The notes: generated from the sequence alone by a model not told the origin. DNA of 64,000 nt from Pseudomonas sp. TH15 (GCF_016651105.1 NZ_JAEKEL010000001.1:960001-1024000); one strand, 5' to 3'; numbered from the stretch's first letter, positions 51,496 through 64,000 are shown. Numbers and translations: made by a program.

Positions 51496-52041
51496 GCACC
51501 TCGTGCCTGCTTAAGTAGGTAATTCAGGAATAGTTTGAGCCCGGTTTCTGGACCCGGTCGGCAAGTATAGGGACTTCGCCCTTCCTAAAGAACCCTTTGC
51601 ACAAAATTTAACCAGCTGTGGAGAAGTCGGGGTTATAGAAATTAAAAAGAGAGAAATTTATTAAATCTTTGTTTTTATGTTTATTTCTACTGAGCACCGT
51701 TTCTGTGGATAGATCTCTACAGGCCTTTATTTTCAATGTGTACAGAGATTCAAAACCCTGTGGTCATGTGCCAAGGAGGCCCTTGGATAACCGGTTTAAG
51801 CCTGTGGATGAAAGGGGTGGTTATCCACAGAGTGGTTTATCTTCAGTTTTCAGGCCCTGTTATCAACTGCCCTTAGTGGCAGTTATTCACAGGGCTTAAT
51901 CCACAGAAAAGCTTCGAATGAGGGAATTCCGGACACGGGAAATCCGCTCAAGCAGAAAAAATCTGCTTAGCACTCGGGGAAAGTTTCAGAAAAGGAGGGA
52001 ACAGACAGGCGCGAATGGCCTGTCTGTGAACAGCGGAAGGA
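51496..52041. other. AT-rich region with DnaA boxes between mnmG and mnmE (second origin-like region)
   Basis: 546 bp with no convincing gene. It holds an AT-rich block at 51,630-51,690 and a run of DnaA-box-like 9-mers: TGTGGATAG (51704), TGTGGATGA (51803), TTATCCACA perfect (51821), TTATTCACA (51883) and TAATCCACA (51897). A further perfect box lies just inside mnmG (51000). The pattern resembles an origin, and two origin-like regions near dnaA have been described for P. aeruginosa and P. putida. Activity cannot be judged here; promoters for mnmG are probably also in this stretch. Confidence 0.6.
52001..52027 (-). terminator. Terminator after mnmE
   Basis: ACAGACAGGC (52001-52010) and GCCTGTCTGT (52018-52027) form a perfect 10-bp stem with a 7-nt loop, 15 bases past the mnmE stop. 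On the minus strand a pyrimidine-rich tract (TTCCCTCCTTTTC) follows. Confidence 0.7.
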
Positions 52042-53412
52042 CTATTTACCGATACAGAAGCTGGAAAAGATCCGTCCCAGCAGGTCATCGGAGCTGAAAG
52101 CACCGGTGATTTCGCCCAAAGAGTGCTGCGCCTGACGCAGATCTTCGGCCAATAACTCACCGGCACCCGCGAGCGTCAGCTGAGCTCGACCGTGCTCGAG
52201 GGACGCACTGGCATGTCGCAACGCCTCCAGGTGACGCCGGCGTGCGCTGAAGCTGCTTTCAGAGGTCTGCTCGTAGCCCATGCAAGTCTTGAGGTGTTCA
52301 CGCAGCAACTCAAGGCCCTCGCCTGCCGACTTGGCACTCAGGCTGATGGTGACATGACCATCCTCACTGACTTCCAGGGCAATCGCTTCGCCCGTCAGGT
52401 CAGCCTTGTTACGGATCAACGTCACTTTGGCCGGGTCTGGCCGGGTTTCGAGGAATTCCGGCCACAACGCAAACGGATCAAGCGCTTCCGGGGCAGTGGC
52501 ATCAACGACCAGCAACACCCGATCAGCTTCACCGATGGCTTTCAACGCACGCTCAACGCCGATTTTTTCCACCTGGTCATCGGTATCCCGCAGACCTGCA
52601 GTGTCAATCACGTGTAACGGCATGCCATCGATGTGGATATGTTCGCGAAGAATGTCCCGGGTGGTGCCGGCGATCTCGGTGACGATCGCCGCTTCACGAC
52701 CGGCCAAGGCATTCAGCAGGCTGGATTTGCCGGCATTCGGCCGGCCGGCAATGACGACGTTCATCCCATCCCGCAACAAGGCACCTTGCCCGGCTTCGCG
52801 AAGGACTGTGGATAATTCATCGCGTACTTTGTCGAGCATGCTCAACACGTGGCCATCGGCGAGGAAGTCGATTTCTTCTTCCGGGAAGTCGATGGCGGCC
52901 TCAACGTAGATACGCAAACCGATCAATTGCTCAGTGAGGTTATGCACACGCTGAGAAAACGCACCTTGCAAAGAACGCAGGGCATTTCGCGCAGCTTGTG
53001 CAGAACTTGCCTCGATCAAATCGGCAATCGCCTCAGCCTGGGCCAGATCGAGTTTGTCGTTGAGGAAGGCGCGCTCGCTGAATTCACCCGGCCGGGCCAA
53101 GCGGCAACCGAGTTCCAGGCAACGCTTGAGCAGCATATCCAGCACGATCGGGCCACCGTGGCCCTGAAGTTCCAGTACATCTTCGCCAGTAAACGAGTTC
53201 GGTCCCGGGAAATACAGGGCGATGCCTTCGTCCAGCACCTCTTCGTTTTCACTGAGGAACGGGCCGTAATGGGCATATCGCGGTTTCAGTTCACGACCGC
53301 TGATGGCTTTGGCCGCCACACTCGCCAGCGGCCCGGAAATACGGACGATGCCCACACCGCCGCGACCTTGGGCAGTGGCGACGGCGGCGATGGTTTCACG
53401 AGGAACGCTCAT
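52042..53412 (-). CDS. mnmE: tRNA modification GTPase MnmE
   Basis: GTPase of 456 residues (trmE) that forms the MnmE-MnmG complex. The start was set at ATG 53412 ([20 protein letters not shown]), the family N-terminus; an upstream TTG adds six unsupported residues. The N-terminal folate-binding domain is followed by a central G domain with [20 protein letters not shown] (about 223) and [16 protein letters not shown], and the C-terminal CIGK that holds the catalytic Cys. Two origin-like signals flank its operon end. A perfect DnaA box lies inside (52807). Confidence 0.97.
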   Translation of the reverse strand: MSVPRETIAAVATAQGRGGVGIVRISGPLASVAAKAISGRELKPRYAHYGPFLSENEEVLDEGIALYFPGPNSFTGEDVLELQGHGGPIVLDMLLKRCLELGCRLARPGEFSERAFLNDKLDLAQAEAIADLIEASSAQAARNALRSLQGAFSQRVHNLTEQLIGLRIYVEAAIDFPEEEIDFLADGHVLSMLDKVRDELSTVLREAGQGALLRDGMNVVIAGRPNAGKSSLLNALAGREAAIVTEIAGTTRDILREHIHIDGMPLHVIDTAGLRDTDDQVEKIGVERALKAIGEADRVLLVVDATAPEALDPFALWPEFLETRPDPAKVTLIRNKADLTGEAIALEVSEDGHVTISLSAKSAGEGLELLREHLKTCMGYEQTSESSFSARRRHLEALRHASASLEHGRAQLTLAGAGELLAEDLRQAQHSLGEITGAFSSDDLLGRIFSSFCIGK

Positions 53413-53443
53413 AAACCGGTATCCAGACAAAAGTGACAGATAG

Positions 53444-53470
53444 CAAAACGCCCCACTAGGGGGCGTTTTG
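53444..53470 (-). terminator. Terminator between yidC and mnmE
   Basis: CAAAACGCCCC (53444-53454) and GGGGCGTTTTG (53460-53470) form a perfect 11-bp stem with a 5-nt loop, followed on the minus strand by CTATCTGTCAC. It separates the rpmH-rnpA-yidD-yidC transcript from mnmE. A perfect DnaA box (53476-53484) adjoins it. Confidence 0.75.
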
Positions 53471-53491
53471 AGTGGTTATCCACAGAGTAAG

Positions 53492-55180
53492 TTACGCAGC
53501 GGCTTTTTTGGTAGCAGCTTCGATCTTACGCGTGATGTACCACTGTTGGCTGATGGACAGGCAGTTGTTGACCACCCAGTACAGCACCAGACCAGCCGGG
53601 AACCACAGGAAGAAGAAGGTGAAGATGATTGGCATCAGCTTCATCACCTTGGCCTGCATCGGATCCGGAGGAGTCGGGTTCAACCGCTGCTGGATGAACA
53701 TGGTTGCACCCATGATGATCGGCAGAATGAAGAACGGGTCCTTGATCGACAGGTCAGTAATCCACAGCATGAACGGCGCTTGGCGCATTTCAACGCTTTC
53801 CAGCAGAACCCAGTACAGCGAAAGGAAAACCGGCATCTGCACCAGGATTGGCAAGCAGCCGCCCAGTGGATTGATCTTCTCTTTCTTGTACAGCTCCATC
53901 ATGGCTTGGGACATTTTCTGCCGGTCGTCGCCATGTTGCTCTTTCAGCGCGGCCAGTTTCGGTGCCACTGCACGCATGCGCGCCATGGATTTGTAGCTGG
54001 CTGCCGACAGCGGGAAGAAAATCCCTTTGATCAGCATCGTCAGGAAGATGATCGAGAAGCCCCAGTTGCCGACGATCGCGTGGATGTGTTGCAGCAGCCA
54101 GAAGATTGGCTGGGCAATGAACCACAGAATGCCGTAGTCGACGGTCAATTCCAGACCTGGGGACAATTCTTTCAGCACAGCCTGGCTTTTCGGGCCGGCG
54201 TACAGAACAGCGCTGACTTCAGCTTTTGCACCAGGTGCAACGGTCAATGCCGGTGCGGTGTAGCCGATGATGTAGTTGCCTTTGCTGTCTTTACGGGTCT
54301 GGACGACGTTGCTTTCGCCCTTCGCCGGAATCCACGCGGTCACGAAGTAGTGTTGCAACCAGGCAACCCAACCACCGTTAACGGTTTCTTTCAGCTGACC
54401 CTTGTCCATGTCCTTCATGGACACTTTTTTGTACGGCTCGTTACTTGTCCACAGGGCGGCGCCCAGGTAAGTCGCGGTGCCAGTAGCAGTGCTGGACGAA
54501 GGATCGGAGCTGGCGTCACGCTTCAGTTGCGCGAACATCGCACCGGACCAAGGCTTGGCGCTTTCGTTGTCGATCAGGTAGGAAACGGTTACGTCATACA
54601 GGCCACGTTTCACAGTGAAACGCTTGATGTAGTTGACGCCGTCCTTGCTGAACTTCAGGTCCACGACCAATTGGTTCTGGCCGTCGGCCAGTTGGTAGAT
54701 CTTCTTCTCCGAGGAGTAAACCGGACGACCAGTTGGACTTGCGTCCGGACCGTCGGCGCCGATCAAGCCGCTCTGGGCCAGATAAGTCCGCTCGTTGCCG
54801 TTATCGAACAACTGGAATGGAATTTCCGGATGGTCCTGGCGACGTGGATACAGCGGCAACGTCAACTGGGCAACATCCCCACCTTGTGGATCGATAGCCA
54901 GGTTGAGCACATCCGTTTTGATCTGGATGAGGTCTTTGCTTACAGCTACCGGAGTTTCAGTAGGTGCAGTGGCACTGGTATCGCTTGCAGCGCGTGGAAT
55001 GTCGTCACTGACAGAAGCATTATTGCCAGTCGCCGTGTCCGGTAGGCCCGGTGCGGTAGTACTGGAAGCAACATTCTGAGTCGGCAGGGCAGCCTGGCCA
55101 TAGTCCTGGTTCCATTTAAGAACCATAACGTAGGTCACGATTGCCAGGGCGACGATCAGGATCGTGCGTTTGATATCCAT
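53492..55180 (-). CDS. yidC: Membrane protein insertase YidC
   Basis: Inner-membrane insertase of 562 residues. An N-terminal signal anchor (MDIKRTILIVALAIVTYVMV) is followed by a large periplasmic beta domain (to about residue 340) and then five conserved membrane helices with LYKKEKINPLGGCLPILVQM (cytoplasmic loop) and SLYWVLLESVEMRQAPFMLW. Gram-negative length fits. It follows yidD by two bases and belongs to the rpmH operon. Confidence 0.97.
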   Translation of the reverse strand: MDIKRTILIVALAIVTYVMVLKWNQDYGQAALPTQNVASSTTAPGLPDTATGNNASVSDDIPRAASDTSATAPTETPVAVSKDLIQIKTDVLNLAIDPQGGDVAQLTLPLYPRRQDHPEIPFQLFDNGNERTYLAQSGLIGADGPDASPTGRPVYSSEKKIYQLADGQNQLVVDLKFSKDGVNYIKRFTVKRGLYDVTVSYLIDNESAKPWSGAMFAQLKRDASSDPSSSTATGTATYLGAALWTSNEPYKKVSMKDMDKGQLKETVNGGWVAWLQHYFVTAWIPAKGESNVVQTRKDSKGNYIIGYTAPALTVAPGAKAEVSAVLYAGPKSQAVLKELSPGLELTVDYGILWFIAQPIFWLLQHIHAIVGNWGFSIIFLTMLIKGIFFPLSAASYKSMARMRAVAPKLAALKEQHGDDRQKMSQAMMELYKKEKINPLGGCLPILVQMPVFLSLYWVLLESVEMRQAPFMLWITDLSIKDPFFILPIIMGATMFIQQRLNPTPPDPMQAKVMKLMPIIFTFFFLWFPAGLVLYWVVNNCLSISQQWYITRKIEAATKKAAA

Positions 55181-55182
55181 GA

Positions 55183-55428
55183 TTACTCGGCCATCGAAGA
55201 AGAACGGGAGGTAGGGATAGGCGGAACCGGGTCAAAACCACCGGGATTCCACGGATGACAGCGACCTAAACGACGAAAGGCCAGCCAGCCACCGCGCAGA
55301 AGGCCATGATTTTCTATGGCTTCTAACGCGTAGCAGGAACAACTGGGGTAGAAGCGACAGTGGTCAGCCATCAGGGGACTAATGGCATAGCGGTAAAACT
55401 GGATCGGAACGAGTGCCAGTTTACGCAT
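55183..55428 (-). CDS. yidD: Membrane protein insertion efficiency factor YidD
   Basis: Small protein of 81 residues with an N-terminal amphipathic helix and the family signature [20 protein letters not shown], continuing [16 protein letters not shown]. The Cys residues in the [10 protein letters not shown] motif are characteristic. It assists YidC-dependent insertion. It overlaps the rnpA end by 8 bp and yidC starts two bases after its stop. Confidence 0.95.
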   Translation of the reverse strand: MRKLALVPIQFYRYAISPLMADHCRFYPSCSCYALEAIENHGLLRGGWLAFRRLGRCHPWNPGGFDPVPPIPTSRSSSMAE

Positions 55429-55822
55429 CGGGACTGTCTACCCCTACAGTCTCGGCTTTGACTGCTGGTACTGGCGTGCTGCGTGCCAGACGCTTCCAGA
55501 GTTTGCCGAAATGCTGAATCAATTCGGGGTTTTCTACGTCCCCCAAACCTTTGCGCGCGACGATAACTATGTCCCAGCCGACCAGCGAATCCTGGTTCAG
55601 GCGAAACGATTCGCGCATCAGACGTTTGAGGCGATTGCGCTCGACGGAGAGCTTTACGCTCTTTTTCCCGATTACCAACCCGAGACGGGGGTGATCAAGA
55701 TCGTTGTTGCGCGCAAGGAGCAGGAGGTTTTTCCCCGGAACCTTGCCGGTAGGGGAGTCAAAGACTGCTTTGAAATGCCGGGGCGTAAGCAAACGCTTGT
55801 CCCGACTGAAGTCCTGACTCAC
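55421..55822 (-). CDS. rnpA: Ribonuclease P protein component
   Basis: Basic protein of 133 residues that supports the RNase P RNA in tRNA 5' processing. The RNR motif region reads [20 protein letters not shown] followed by KRLMRESFR, and the N-terminus is [20 protein letters not shown]. The start is taken as GTG 55822 because this gives the normal family length; a longer reading enters rpmH. The preceding GGAG is only one base from this GTG, so initiation may depend on coupling to rpmH, whose stop is 16 bases upstream. Confidence 0.92.
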   Translation of the reverse strand: MSQDFSRDKRLLTPRHFKAVFDSPTGKVPGKNLLLLARNNDLDHPRLGLVIGKKSVKLSVERNRLKRLMRESFRLNQDSLVGWDIVIVARKGLGDVENPELIQHFGKLWKRLARSTPVPAVKAETVGVDSPDA

Positions 55823-55838
55823 CTCCAGTGCCGGATTA

Positions 55839-55973
55839 TCAAACTGCCAGACGCGCACGACCTTTGGCGCGACGACGCGACAGGACGGCACGACCGTTTT
55901 TGGTAGCCATGCGAGCACGGAAACCGTGGGTACGAGCGCGTTTGATAGTGCTTGGTTGGAAAGTACGTTTCAT
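55839..55973 (-). CDS. rpmH: 50S ribosomal protein L34
   Basis: Basic 44-residue protein: [20 protein letters not shown], then a centre reading [20 protein letters not shown] and a final AV. This is the universal L34 sequence. It starts the rpmH-rnpA-yidD-yidC operon and faces dnaA divergently across oriC. Confidence 0.98.
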   Translation of the reverse strand: MKRTFQPSTIKRARTHGFRARMATKNGRAVLSRRRAKGRARLAV

Positions 55974-56540
55974 TGTCGTGTTACCTGGTTCGTCCACAAC
56001 GGGCCGGAATGGCCCCCGTTTTAAGAGACCGGGGATTCTAGAGAAAGCAAGCCTCTAGGTCAATTTCCAACCAGCGTTTCCTTATAAATAGATCTCCAGG
56101 GGTTTTCTCGTTGGACGGTCCTTCGCTAGATATAGAAATAAAGAAGGGAATTATTTAAAGCTTTTTTATAAAGCTTATAAAAGCTAGGGGCACCATCCTC
56201 TGTGGATAACTACCTTAAGCCCTTCTAAACCGTGATGTACAGAGAATGACAACTACGGTGGAAAACGGTGGTCAGCCTGTGCTGCACTGTCGGATAAGCT
56301 GTGTGTGGAATGGCCAGTTATCCACAGGCCAGTTATCCACCGGGTTTGCCCCCCACTTGTCCAGTGCCCTCATGGGCGGTTATCCACAGAGCTTATGCAC
56401 ATACCGCTGGTCGCCTTTTTAGCGGTTAACGCATTGATAAATCATGGCCTGTGCGCAACCTGCATGTGGATAAGTGGGCGGCTGGCCGCTACAATGGCCG
56501 CTTGTTTTTGCCTCACCGGCTTTCAACTTAGGGGATATCC
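55974..56540. other. oriC: Chromosomal origin of replication oriC
   Basis: The 567-bp rpmH-dnaA intergenic region. DnaA boxes I can read: TGTGGATAA 56201, TTATCCACA 56318, TTATCCACC 56333, TTATCCACA 56380, TTATGCACA 56393, TGTGGATAA 56465. An AT-rich block at about 56,130-56,190 (with TTATTTAAAGC and TTTTTTATAAAGCTTATAAAA) is the likely DNA unwinding element. GATC-containing AGATCT lies at about 56,090. The dnaA promoter and rpmH promoter must also lie here. The location matches the known Pseudomonas oriC. Confidence 0.93.
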
Positions 56541-58061
56541 GTGTCAGTGGAACTTTGGCAGCAGTGCGTGGAGCTTTTGCGCGATGAGCTGCCTGCCCAA
56601 CAATTCAACACTTGGATCCGTCCACTACAGGTCGAAGCCGAAGGCGACGAGTTGCGTGTCTACGCACCGAATCGTTTTGTTCTCGACTGGGTCAACGAAA
56701 AGTACTTGGGCCGCGTCCTCGAACTGCTGGATGAGCATGGCAATGGCGTGGCGCCGGCGCTTTCCTTATTAATAGGCAGCAAACGCAGTTCGGCACCGCG
56801 CGCGGCACCTAATGCTCCGCTGGCCGCCGCGGCTTCCCAGGCTCAGGCCGCACAAGCCCCGGTCAGCGCGCCAGCCCCAGCCCCGGCCGCCACTCAGACC
56901 AAACGTGCGACCCAAAAGGTGGCCGAAGTCAGTGAAGAGCCGTCCCGCGACAGCTTCGACCCGATGGCCGGCGCCAGTTCGCAACAAGCCCCGGTTCGCG
57001 CCGAACAGCGCACCGTGCAGGTTGAAGGTGCGCTCAAGCACACCAGCTACCTGAATCGCACGTTCACCTTCGAAAACTTCGTCGAGGGTAAGTCCAACCA
57101 ACTGGCCCGGGCTGCGGCCTGGCAAGTGGCGGATAATCCGAAGCACGGCTACAACCCGCTCTTCCTTTATGGCGGCGTAGGCTTGGGTAAAACCCACTTG
57201 ATGCATGCTGTGGGTAACCACCTATTAAAGAAGAACCCGAATGCCAAGGTCGTGTACCTGCATTCCGAGCGTTTCGTGGCCGACATGGTCAAGGCGCTGC
57301 AACTGAACGCAATCAACGAGTTCAAGCGCTTCTACCGTTCGGTGGATGCGCTACTCATCGATGACATTCAGTTCTTCGCCCGCAAGGAACGTTCCCAGGA
57401 AGAGTTTTTCCACACCTTCAACGCCCTGCTTGAAGGTGGCCAGCAGGTCATTCTCACCAGTGACCGCTACCCGAAAGAAATCGAAGGCCTTGAAGAACGC
57501 CTCAAGTCCCGCTTTGGTTGGGGCCTGACTGTTGCCGTCGAGCCGCCAGAGTTGGAAACCCGTGTAGCGATCCTGATGAAAAAGGCCGACCAGGCCAAAG
57601 TCGATCTGCCACACGATGCGGCGTTCTTCATTGCCCAGCGTATTCGCTCCAACGTCCGTGAGCTGGAAGGCGCGCTTAAACGCGTGATCGCCCACTCGCA
57701 CTTCATGGGCCGCGATATCACCATCGAGCTGATTCGCGAATCCCTGAAAGACTTGTTGGCGCTGCAAGATAAACTGGTCTCTGTGGATAACATTCAGCGT
57801 ACCGTCGCCGAGTACTACAAGATCAAGATCTCGGACCTGCTGTCCAAGCGCCGTTCGCGCTCGGTGGCACGTCCCCGTCAGGTTGCCATGGCGTTGTCCA
57901 AGGAACTGACCAACCACAGCCTGCCGGAAATCGGCGATGTGTTTGGCGGTCGCGACCACACGACGGTTTTGCACGCCTGCCGCAAGATCAACGAACTTAA
58001 GGAATCCGACGCGGACATCCGCGAGGACTACAAGAACCTGCTGCGTACACTGACCACTTGA
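56541..58061 (+). CDS. dnaA: Chromosomal replication initiator DnaA
   Basis: Initiator AAA+ protein of 506 residues. The GTG start 56541 follows AGGGGATATCC and yields [20 protein letters not shown]. Domain I is followed by a Pro/Ala-rich domain II (about 85-170), AAA+ with [18 protein letters not shown] (about 211) and [14 protein letters not shown], and domain IV with the DnaA-box recognition signature [15 protein letters not shown] near residue 472. It binds the boxes at oriC and many others in this window. One perfect box lies in its own coding region (57782), as seen for autoregulation elsewhere. Confidence 0.98.
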   Translation: MSVELWQQCVELLRDELPAQQFNTWIRPLQVEAEGDELRVYAPNRFVLDWVNEKYLGRVLELLDEHGNGVAPALSLLIGSKRSSAPRAAPNAPLAAAASQAQAAQAPVSAPAPAPAATQTKRATQKVAEVSEEPSRDSFDPMAGASSQQAPVRAEQRTVQVEGALKHTSYLNRTFTFENFVEGKSNQLARAAAWQVADNPKHGYNPLFLYGGVGLGKTHLMHAVGNHLLKKNPNAKVVYLHSERFVADMVKALQLNAINEFKRFYRSVDALLIDDIQFFARKERSQEEFFHTFNALLEGGQQVILTSDRYPKEIEGLEERLKSRFGWGLTVAVEPPELETRVAILMKKADQAKVDLPHDAAFFIAQRIRSNVRELEGALKRVIAHSHFMGRDITIELIRESLKDLLALQDKLVSVDNIQRTVAEYYKIKISDLLSKRRSRSVARPRQVAMALSKELTNHSLPEIGDVFGGRDHTTVLHACRKINELKESDADIREDYKNLLRTLTT

Positions 58062-58100
58062 TGAACACCAGCGCAGCTTATTAAGGCAAGGGACTAGACC

Positions 58101-59204
58101 ATGCATTTCACCATTCAACGCGAAGCCCTGTTGAAACCCCTGCAACTGGTCGCAGGTGTCGTCGAACGCCGACAGACCTTGCCGGTGCTCTCCAACGTGC
58201 TGCTGGTTGTCGAAGGCCAGCAACTGTCGCTGACCGGTACCGACCTGGAAGTCGAGCTGGTCGGTCGTGTGCAACTCGAAGAACCGGCTGATCCAGGCTC
58301 CATCACCGTGCCTGCGCGCAAGCTGATGGATATCTGCAAGAGCCTGCCGAACGACGCTCTGATCGACATCAAGGTCGATGAGCAGAAGCTTGTTGTGAAG
58401 GCTGGCCGTAGCCGCTTCACCCTGTCGACCCTGCCATCCAATGATTTTCCGACGGTTGAAGAAGGCCCGGGTTCGCTGACCTGCAGCCTCGAGCAAAGCA
58501 AACTGCGTCGTCTGATCGAACGCACCAGCTTCGCCATGGCCCAGCAGGACGTGCGTTACTACCTTAACGGCATGCTGCTGGAAGTTTCCGAAGGCATCAT
58601 CCGCGCCGTGGCCACCGACGGTCACCGTCTGGCCATGTGCTCGATGAAGGCCGATATCGGTCAACCGGACCGTCACCAAGTCATCGTGCCGCGCAAGGGT
58701 ATCCTTGAGCTGGCGCGTCTGCTGACTGAGCCGGATGGCCTCGTAAGCATTGTCCTGGGTCAGCACCACATCCGTGCGACCACCGGCGAATTCACCTTCA
58801 CCTCGAAACTGGTCGACGGTAAATTCCCCGACTACGAGCGTGTTCTGCCAAAGGGCGGCGACAAGCTGGTACTCGGCGATCGCCAGGCCCTGCGCGAAGC
58901 GTTTAGCCGTACTGCGATCCTGTCCAACGAGAAGTACCGCGGTATCCGTCTGCAGTTGGCCAATGGTCAATTGAAGATCCAGGCGAACAACCCGGAGCAG
59001 GAAGAAGCGGAAGAAGAAGTGGGCGTTGAGTACAACGGCGGCTCCCTGGAAATCGGCTTCAACGTGAGCTACCTGCTCGACGTGCTGGGCGTGATGACTA
59101 CTGAGCAGGTTCGCCTGATCCTGTCCGACTCCAACAGCAGTGCGCTGGTGCAAGAGTCCGACAACGACGACTCGGCCTACGTTGTCATGCCGATGCGTCT
59201 GTAA
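58101..59204 (+). CDS. dnaN: DNA polymerase III beta clamp
   Basis: Sliding clamp of 367 residues, three tandem domains, ending with the conserved VVMPMRL that forms part of the partner-binding pocket. The N-terminus MHFTIQREALLKPLQLVAGV and the NGMLLEVSEGIIRAVATDGH segment are typical. It lies 39 bp after dnaA. Confidence 0.98.
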   Translation: MHFTIQREALLKPLQLVAGVVERRQTLPVLSNVLLVVEGQQLSLTGTDLEVELVGRVQLEEPADPGSITVPARKLMDICKSLPNDALIDIKVDEQKLVVKAGRSRFTLSTLPSNDFPTVEEGPGSLTCSLEQSKLRRLIERTSFAMAQQDVRYYLNGMLLEVSEGIIRAVATDGHRLAMCSMKADIGQPDRHQVIVPRKGILELARLLTEPDGLVSIVLGQHHIRATTGEFTFTSKLVDGKFPDYERVLPKGGDKLVLGDRQALREAFSRTAILSNEKYRGIRLQLANGQLKIQANNPEQEEAEEEVGVEYNGGSLEIGFNVSYLLDVLGVMTTEQVRLILSDSNSSALVQESDNDDSAYVVMPMRL

Positions 59205-59224
59205 TCATGCTCAGCAGAAGCTAG

Positions 59225-62757
<3,533 letters not shown>

Positions 62758-62775
62758 TCCAGCGGCAGCGCCAAA

Positions 62776-62810
62776 CAAAAAGGCCAACGCTTAAGCGTTG
62801 GCCTTTTTTT
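62776..62810 (+). terminator. Strong terminator after gyrB
   Basis: AGGCCAACGCTT followed by AAGCGTTGGCCT (62781-62804) is a perfect 24-base palindrome with a run of seven T's overlapping its right end and a 5-A run on its left. It ends the dnaA-dnaN-recF-gyrB transcripts and could also act leftwards. Confidence 0.95.
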
Positions 62811-62823
62811 ATGGCTTCTGGAA

Positions 62824-62920
62824 AATCAAAAGATCGTCCGAACGCGGCCCGAGCCTTCGGCAGCTCCTACGCCGACCGCATTTCCCTGTAGGAGCTGCCG
62901 AAGGCTGCGATCTTTTGATC
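62824..62920. repeat. REP-like pair after gyrB
   Basis: CCTTCGGCAGCTCCTACG (62854-62871) pairs with TGTAGGAGCTGCCGAAGG (62887-62904), and AATCAAAAGATCG (62824-62836) with CGATCTTTTGATC (62908-62920). It is the CTGCGATC family, inverted pair type, next to the response-regulator stop. Confidence 0.85.
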
Positions 62921-62921
62921 G

Positions 62922-63641
62922 TTACTCGATTACTGACGCCACACTTTCCAACCGATACCCATACCCATAAATCGTCAACAACTGCCAACCCCGATCTGCC
63001 GTCAGCCCGAGCTTATTGCGAAGGCGATAAATGTGAGTATCCAGCGGTCTTGAAGAGACCATCTCTTCATGACTCCAGAACCGCTCATACAGGTATTCCC
63101 GAGACAGCGGCCGGCCCAGGTTGGTGAACAGGCAGTGGGCCAGTCGGTATTCTTTTTCAGTCAGGCTGATGGGGCTGCCGGCGCGGGTGACGGTCAGCTC
63201 TGCGTCGTCGAAGACCAAGTCATTGAACGTCAGTAGTTCGGTGGCGGGTGATCGTTGCAGGCCGTGTCGGCGCAGCACTGCACTCACTCGTGCCTTGAGC
63301 TCGTTGGGGCGGAACGGTTTACTCACGTAGTCGTCAGCGCCGGCATTCAGGGCCTGGACGATATCGCTCTCAGCGTCGCGACTGGTCAGCATGATCGCGG
63401 CGGGTGGTGCGTCCATGTGTTCGCGGGTCCAGCGCAACAGCGACAGGCCACTGATATCGGGCAGTTGCCAGTCGAGGATTAGCAGGTCGAAGGTCTCCCG
63501 CCGAAGTTGTCGCAGCAGGTCCTCCCCTCGCTCGAAACTGTGCAATGTCCACGCTTGCTCTCCCGGGGAGGGGATCTGTCGCAGTGTCTGTTCCACCCGA
63601 CGTAGCTCGGCGGGTTCGTCATCCAGTATTGCGACACGCAT
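62922..63641 (-). CDS. OmpR-type DNA-binding response regulator
   Basis: Two-domain regulator of 239 residues. The receiver has the acidic pair in MRVAILDDEP, phospho-acceptor Asp57 in LLILDWQLPD and Lys in YVSKPFRPNE. A winged-helix output domain follows (SLTEKEYRLAHCLFTNLGRP, LSREYLYERFW and RPLDTHIYRLRNKLGL). ATG 63641 was chosen because AAGGA lies 9 bases upstream and the receiver begins there; the ORF extends another 19 codons. It has no adjacent histidine kinase in view and diverges from a membrane protein at the right edge that could be its partner. Confidence 0.88.
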   Translation of the reverse strand: MRVAILDDEPAELRRVEQTLRQIPSPGEQAWTLHSFERGEDLLRQLRRETFDLLILDWQLPDISGLSLLRWTREHMDAPPAAIMLTSRDAESDIVQALNAGADDYVSKPFRPNELKARVSAVLRRHGLQRSPATELLTFNDLVFDDAELTVTRAGSPISLTEKEYRLAHCLFTNLGRPLSREYLYERFWSHEEMVSSRPLDTHIYRLRNKLGLTADRGWQLLTIYGYGYRLESVASVIE

Positions 63642-63808
63642 GCGCAGTGATTCCTTGTTGCTTGGGCAGTTGGCGGTCAACCATAGTCGCTCGGCCATTG
63701 CGATGAAAGTAAGCGGCCCGCCGTTGGTCGACGTCCGCTATGATTCTTCGGGTCATGACTCAGACCCGCGGCCCATGAAAGCATTCACCTGCCCTGCCCT
63801 TTTTCCCC

Positions 63809-64000
63809 ATGAATAACACGCGTCGGCGTGAAAGCCGTGAGCCCAGCCAGGTACAGCGCCTGTTTCGCCAGTTGGTGCGCGAGTGGTTGTGGATAAGTCT
63901 AGTGCTGTTGCCGCTGACTGCGCTGCTGTCTTATCGCGCGCAGATCAACTTGCTCGATGTGGCTCCCGGTATTGGGGCGTTATTGTCGGTCGGTCTGGTG
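63809..64000 (+). CDS. N-terminus of a membrane protein, possibly a sensor (cut by window end)
   Basis: ATG 63809 opens a frame of 64 codons that runs off the edge: MNNTRRRESREPSQVQRLFR, then a hydrophobic segment (WLWISLVLLPLTALLSY), followed by INLLDVAPGIGALLSVGLV at the edge. The arrangement of a short basic cytoplasmic tail, one helix, then a presumably extracytoplasmic domain is compatible with a sensor protein such as a CHASE2-type kinase, and the divergent response regulator makes this attractive, but no diagnostic motif is visible. A DnaA box (63888-63896) lies inside. Confidence 0.4.
   Translation, partial: MNNTRRRESREPSQVQRLFRQLVREWLWISLVLLPLTALLSYRAQINLLDVAPGIGALLSVGLV

Noticed and set aside
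51948-52166. Short frame in the mnmG-mnmE gap
   Set aside because: It mostly overlaps the mnmE end in another frame, crosses the terminator hairpin and has no Shine-Dalgarno.
55823-55918. N-terminal extension of RnpA into rpmH
   Set aside because: It would overlap rpmH and exceed the normal family length; GTG 55822 gives the expected 133 residues.
57351-59153. 600-codon open frame antisense to dnaA and dnaN
   Set aside because: It covers parts of two universally conserved genes and crosses their intergenic gap, with no ribosome site.

Overview
This window is chromosomal DNA from a fluorescent-group Pseudomonas. The evidence is the canonical Pseudomonas origin layout (glmS-glmR-glmU, the atp operon, parB-parA-rsmG-mnmG, mnmE-yidC-yidD-rnpA-rpmH, then oriC and dnaA-dnaN-recF-gyrB), GC-rich codon use, Pseudomonas-type short palindromic repeats built on CTGCGATCTTTTGATC and GCGGGCAAGCCTCGCTCCTAC, and a common polysaccharide antigen (CPA, A-band) O-antigen cluster. 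I saw no tRNA, rRNA, phage, insertion sequence or CRISPR array.

Layout. 1-5 kb: the end of an unrecognised gene, a class I dihydroorotase, a secreted DUF3617 protein, cardiolipin synthase and a cyclopropane-fatty-acyl-phospholipid synthase. 5.1-11.1 kb: a four-gene, 4-bp-overlapping minus-strand operon of three SPFH-domain (HflK/HflC-like) membrane proteins and an HmtA-like P1B-type metal ATPase, with a Zur-box-like site over its promoter. 11.3-14 kb: dihydrolipoyl dehydrogenase and a divergent Lrp/AsnC regulator - LysE exporter pair. 14-17.3 kb: a lipoprotein with a DUF3142 domain paired with a large secreted, C-terminally anchored protein, both of unknown function. 17.5-31.8 kb: the CPA D-rhamnan locus. 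The rightward arm rmd-gmd-wbpW-wzm-wzt-wbpX-wbpY-wbpZ makes GDP-D-rhamnose, polymerises it and exports it. The divergent leftward arm has two paralogous glycosyltransferases, an acyltransferase and a methyltransferase that probably modify or cap the chain. 31.8-35.6 kb: a PNPOx-ferredoxin reductase-ferredoxin fusion, a glutathione S-transferase and a LysR regulator.

35.7-62.8 kb is the core origin region: amino-sugar synthesis (glmS, glmR, glmU), the nine-gene ATP synthase operon, chromosome partition (parA, parB), tRNA/rRNA modification (mnmG, rsmG, mnmE), the membrane insertase (yidC) with yidD, rnpA and rpmH, and the replication genes. Two separate non-coding, AT-rich, DnaA-box-rich stretches flank the rpmH-mnmE block: 51.5-52.0 kb and 56.0-56.5 kb. 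Three parS sites occur, two in recF and one about 50 kb away inside the HflC-like gene. Perfect DnaA boxes are strongly over-represented right of about 31 kb. The window ends with an OmpR-type response regulator and the truncated start of a divergent membrane protein.

The most interesting parts are the putatively Zur-controlled SPFH/P1B-ATPase operon, the uncharacterised DUF3142 pair, the CPA modification arm, and the layered replication and partition signals (two origin-like regions, scattered DnaA boxes, a distal parS embedded in codons). All functional statements rest on reading sequence motifs by eye; no database search was run.
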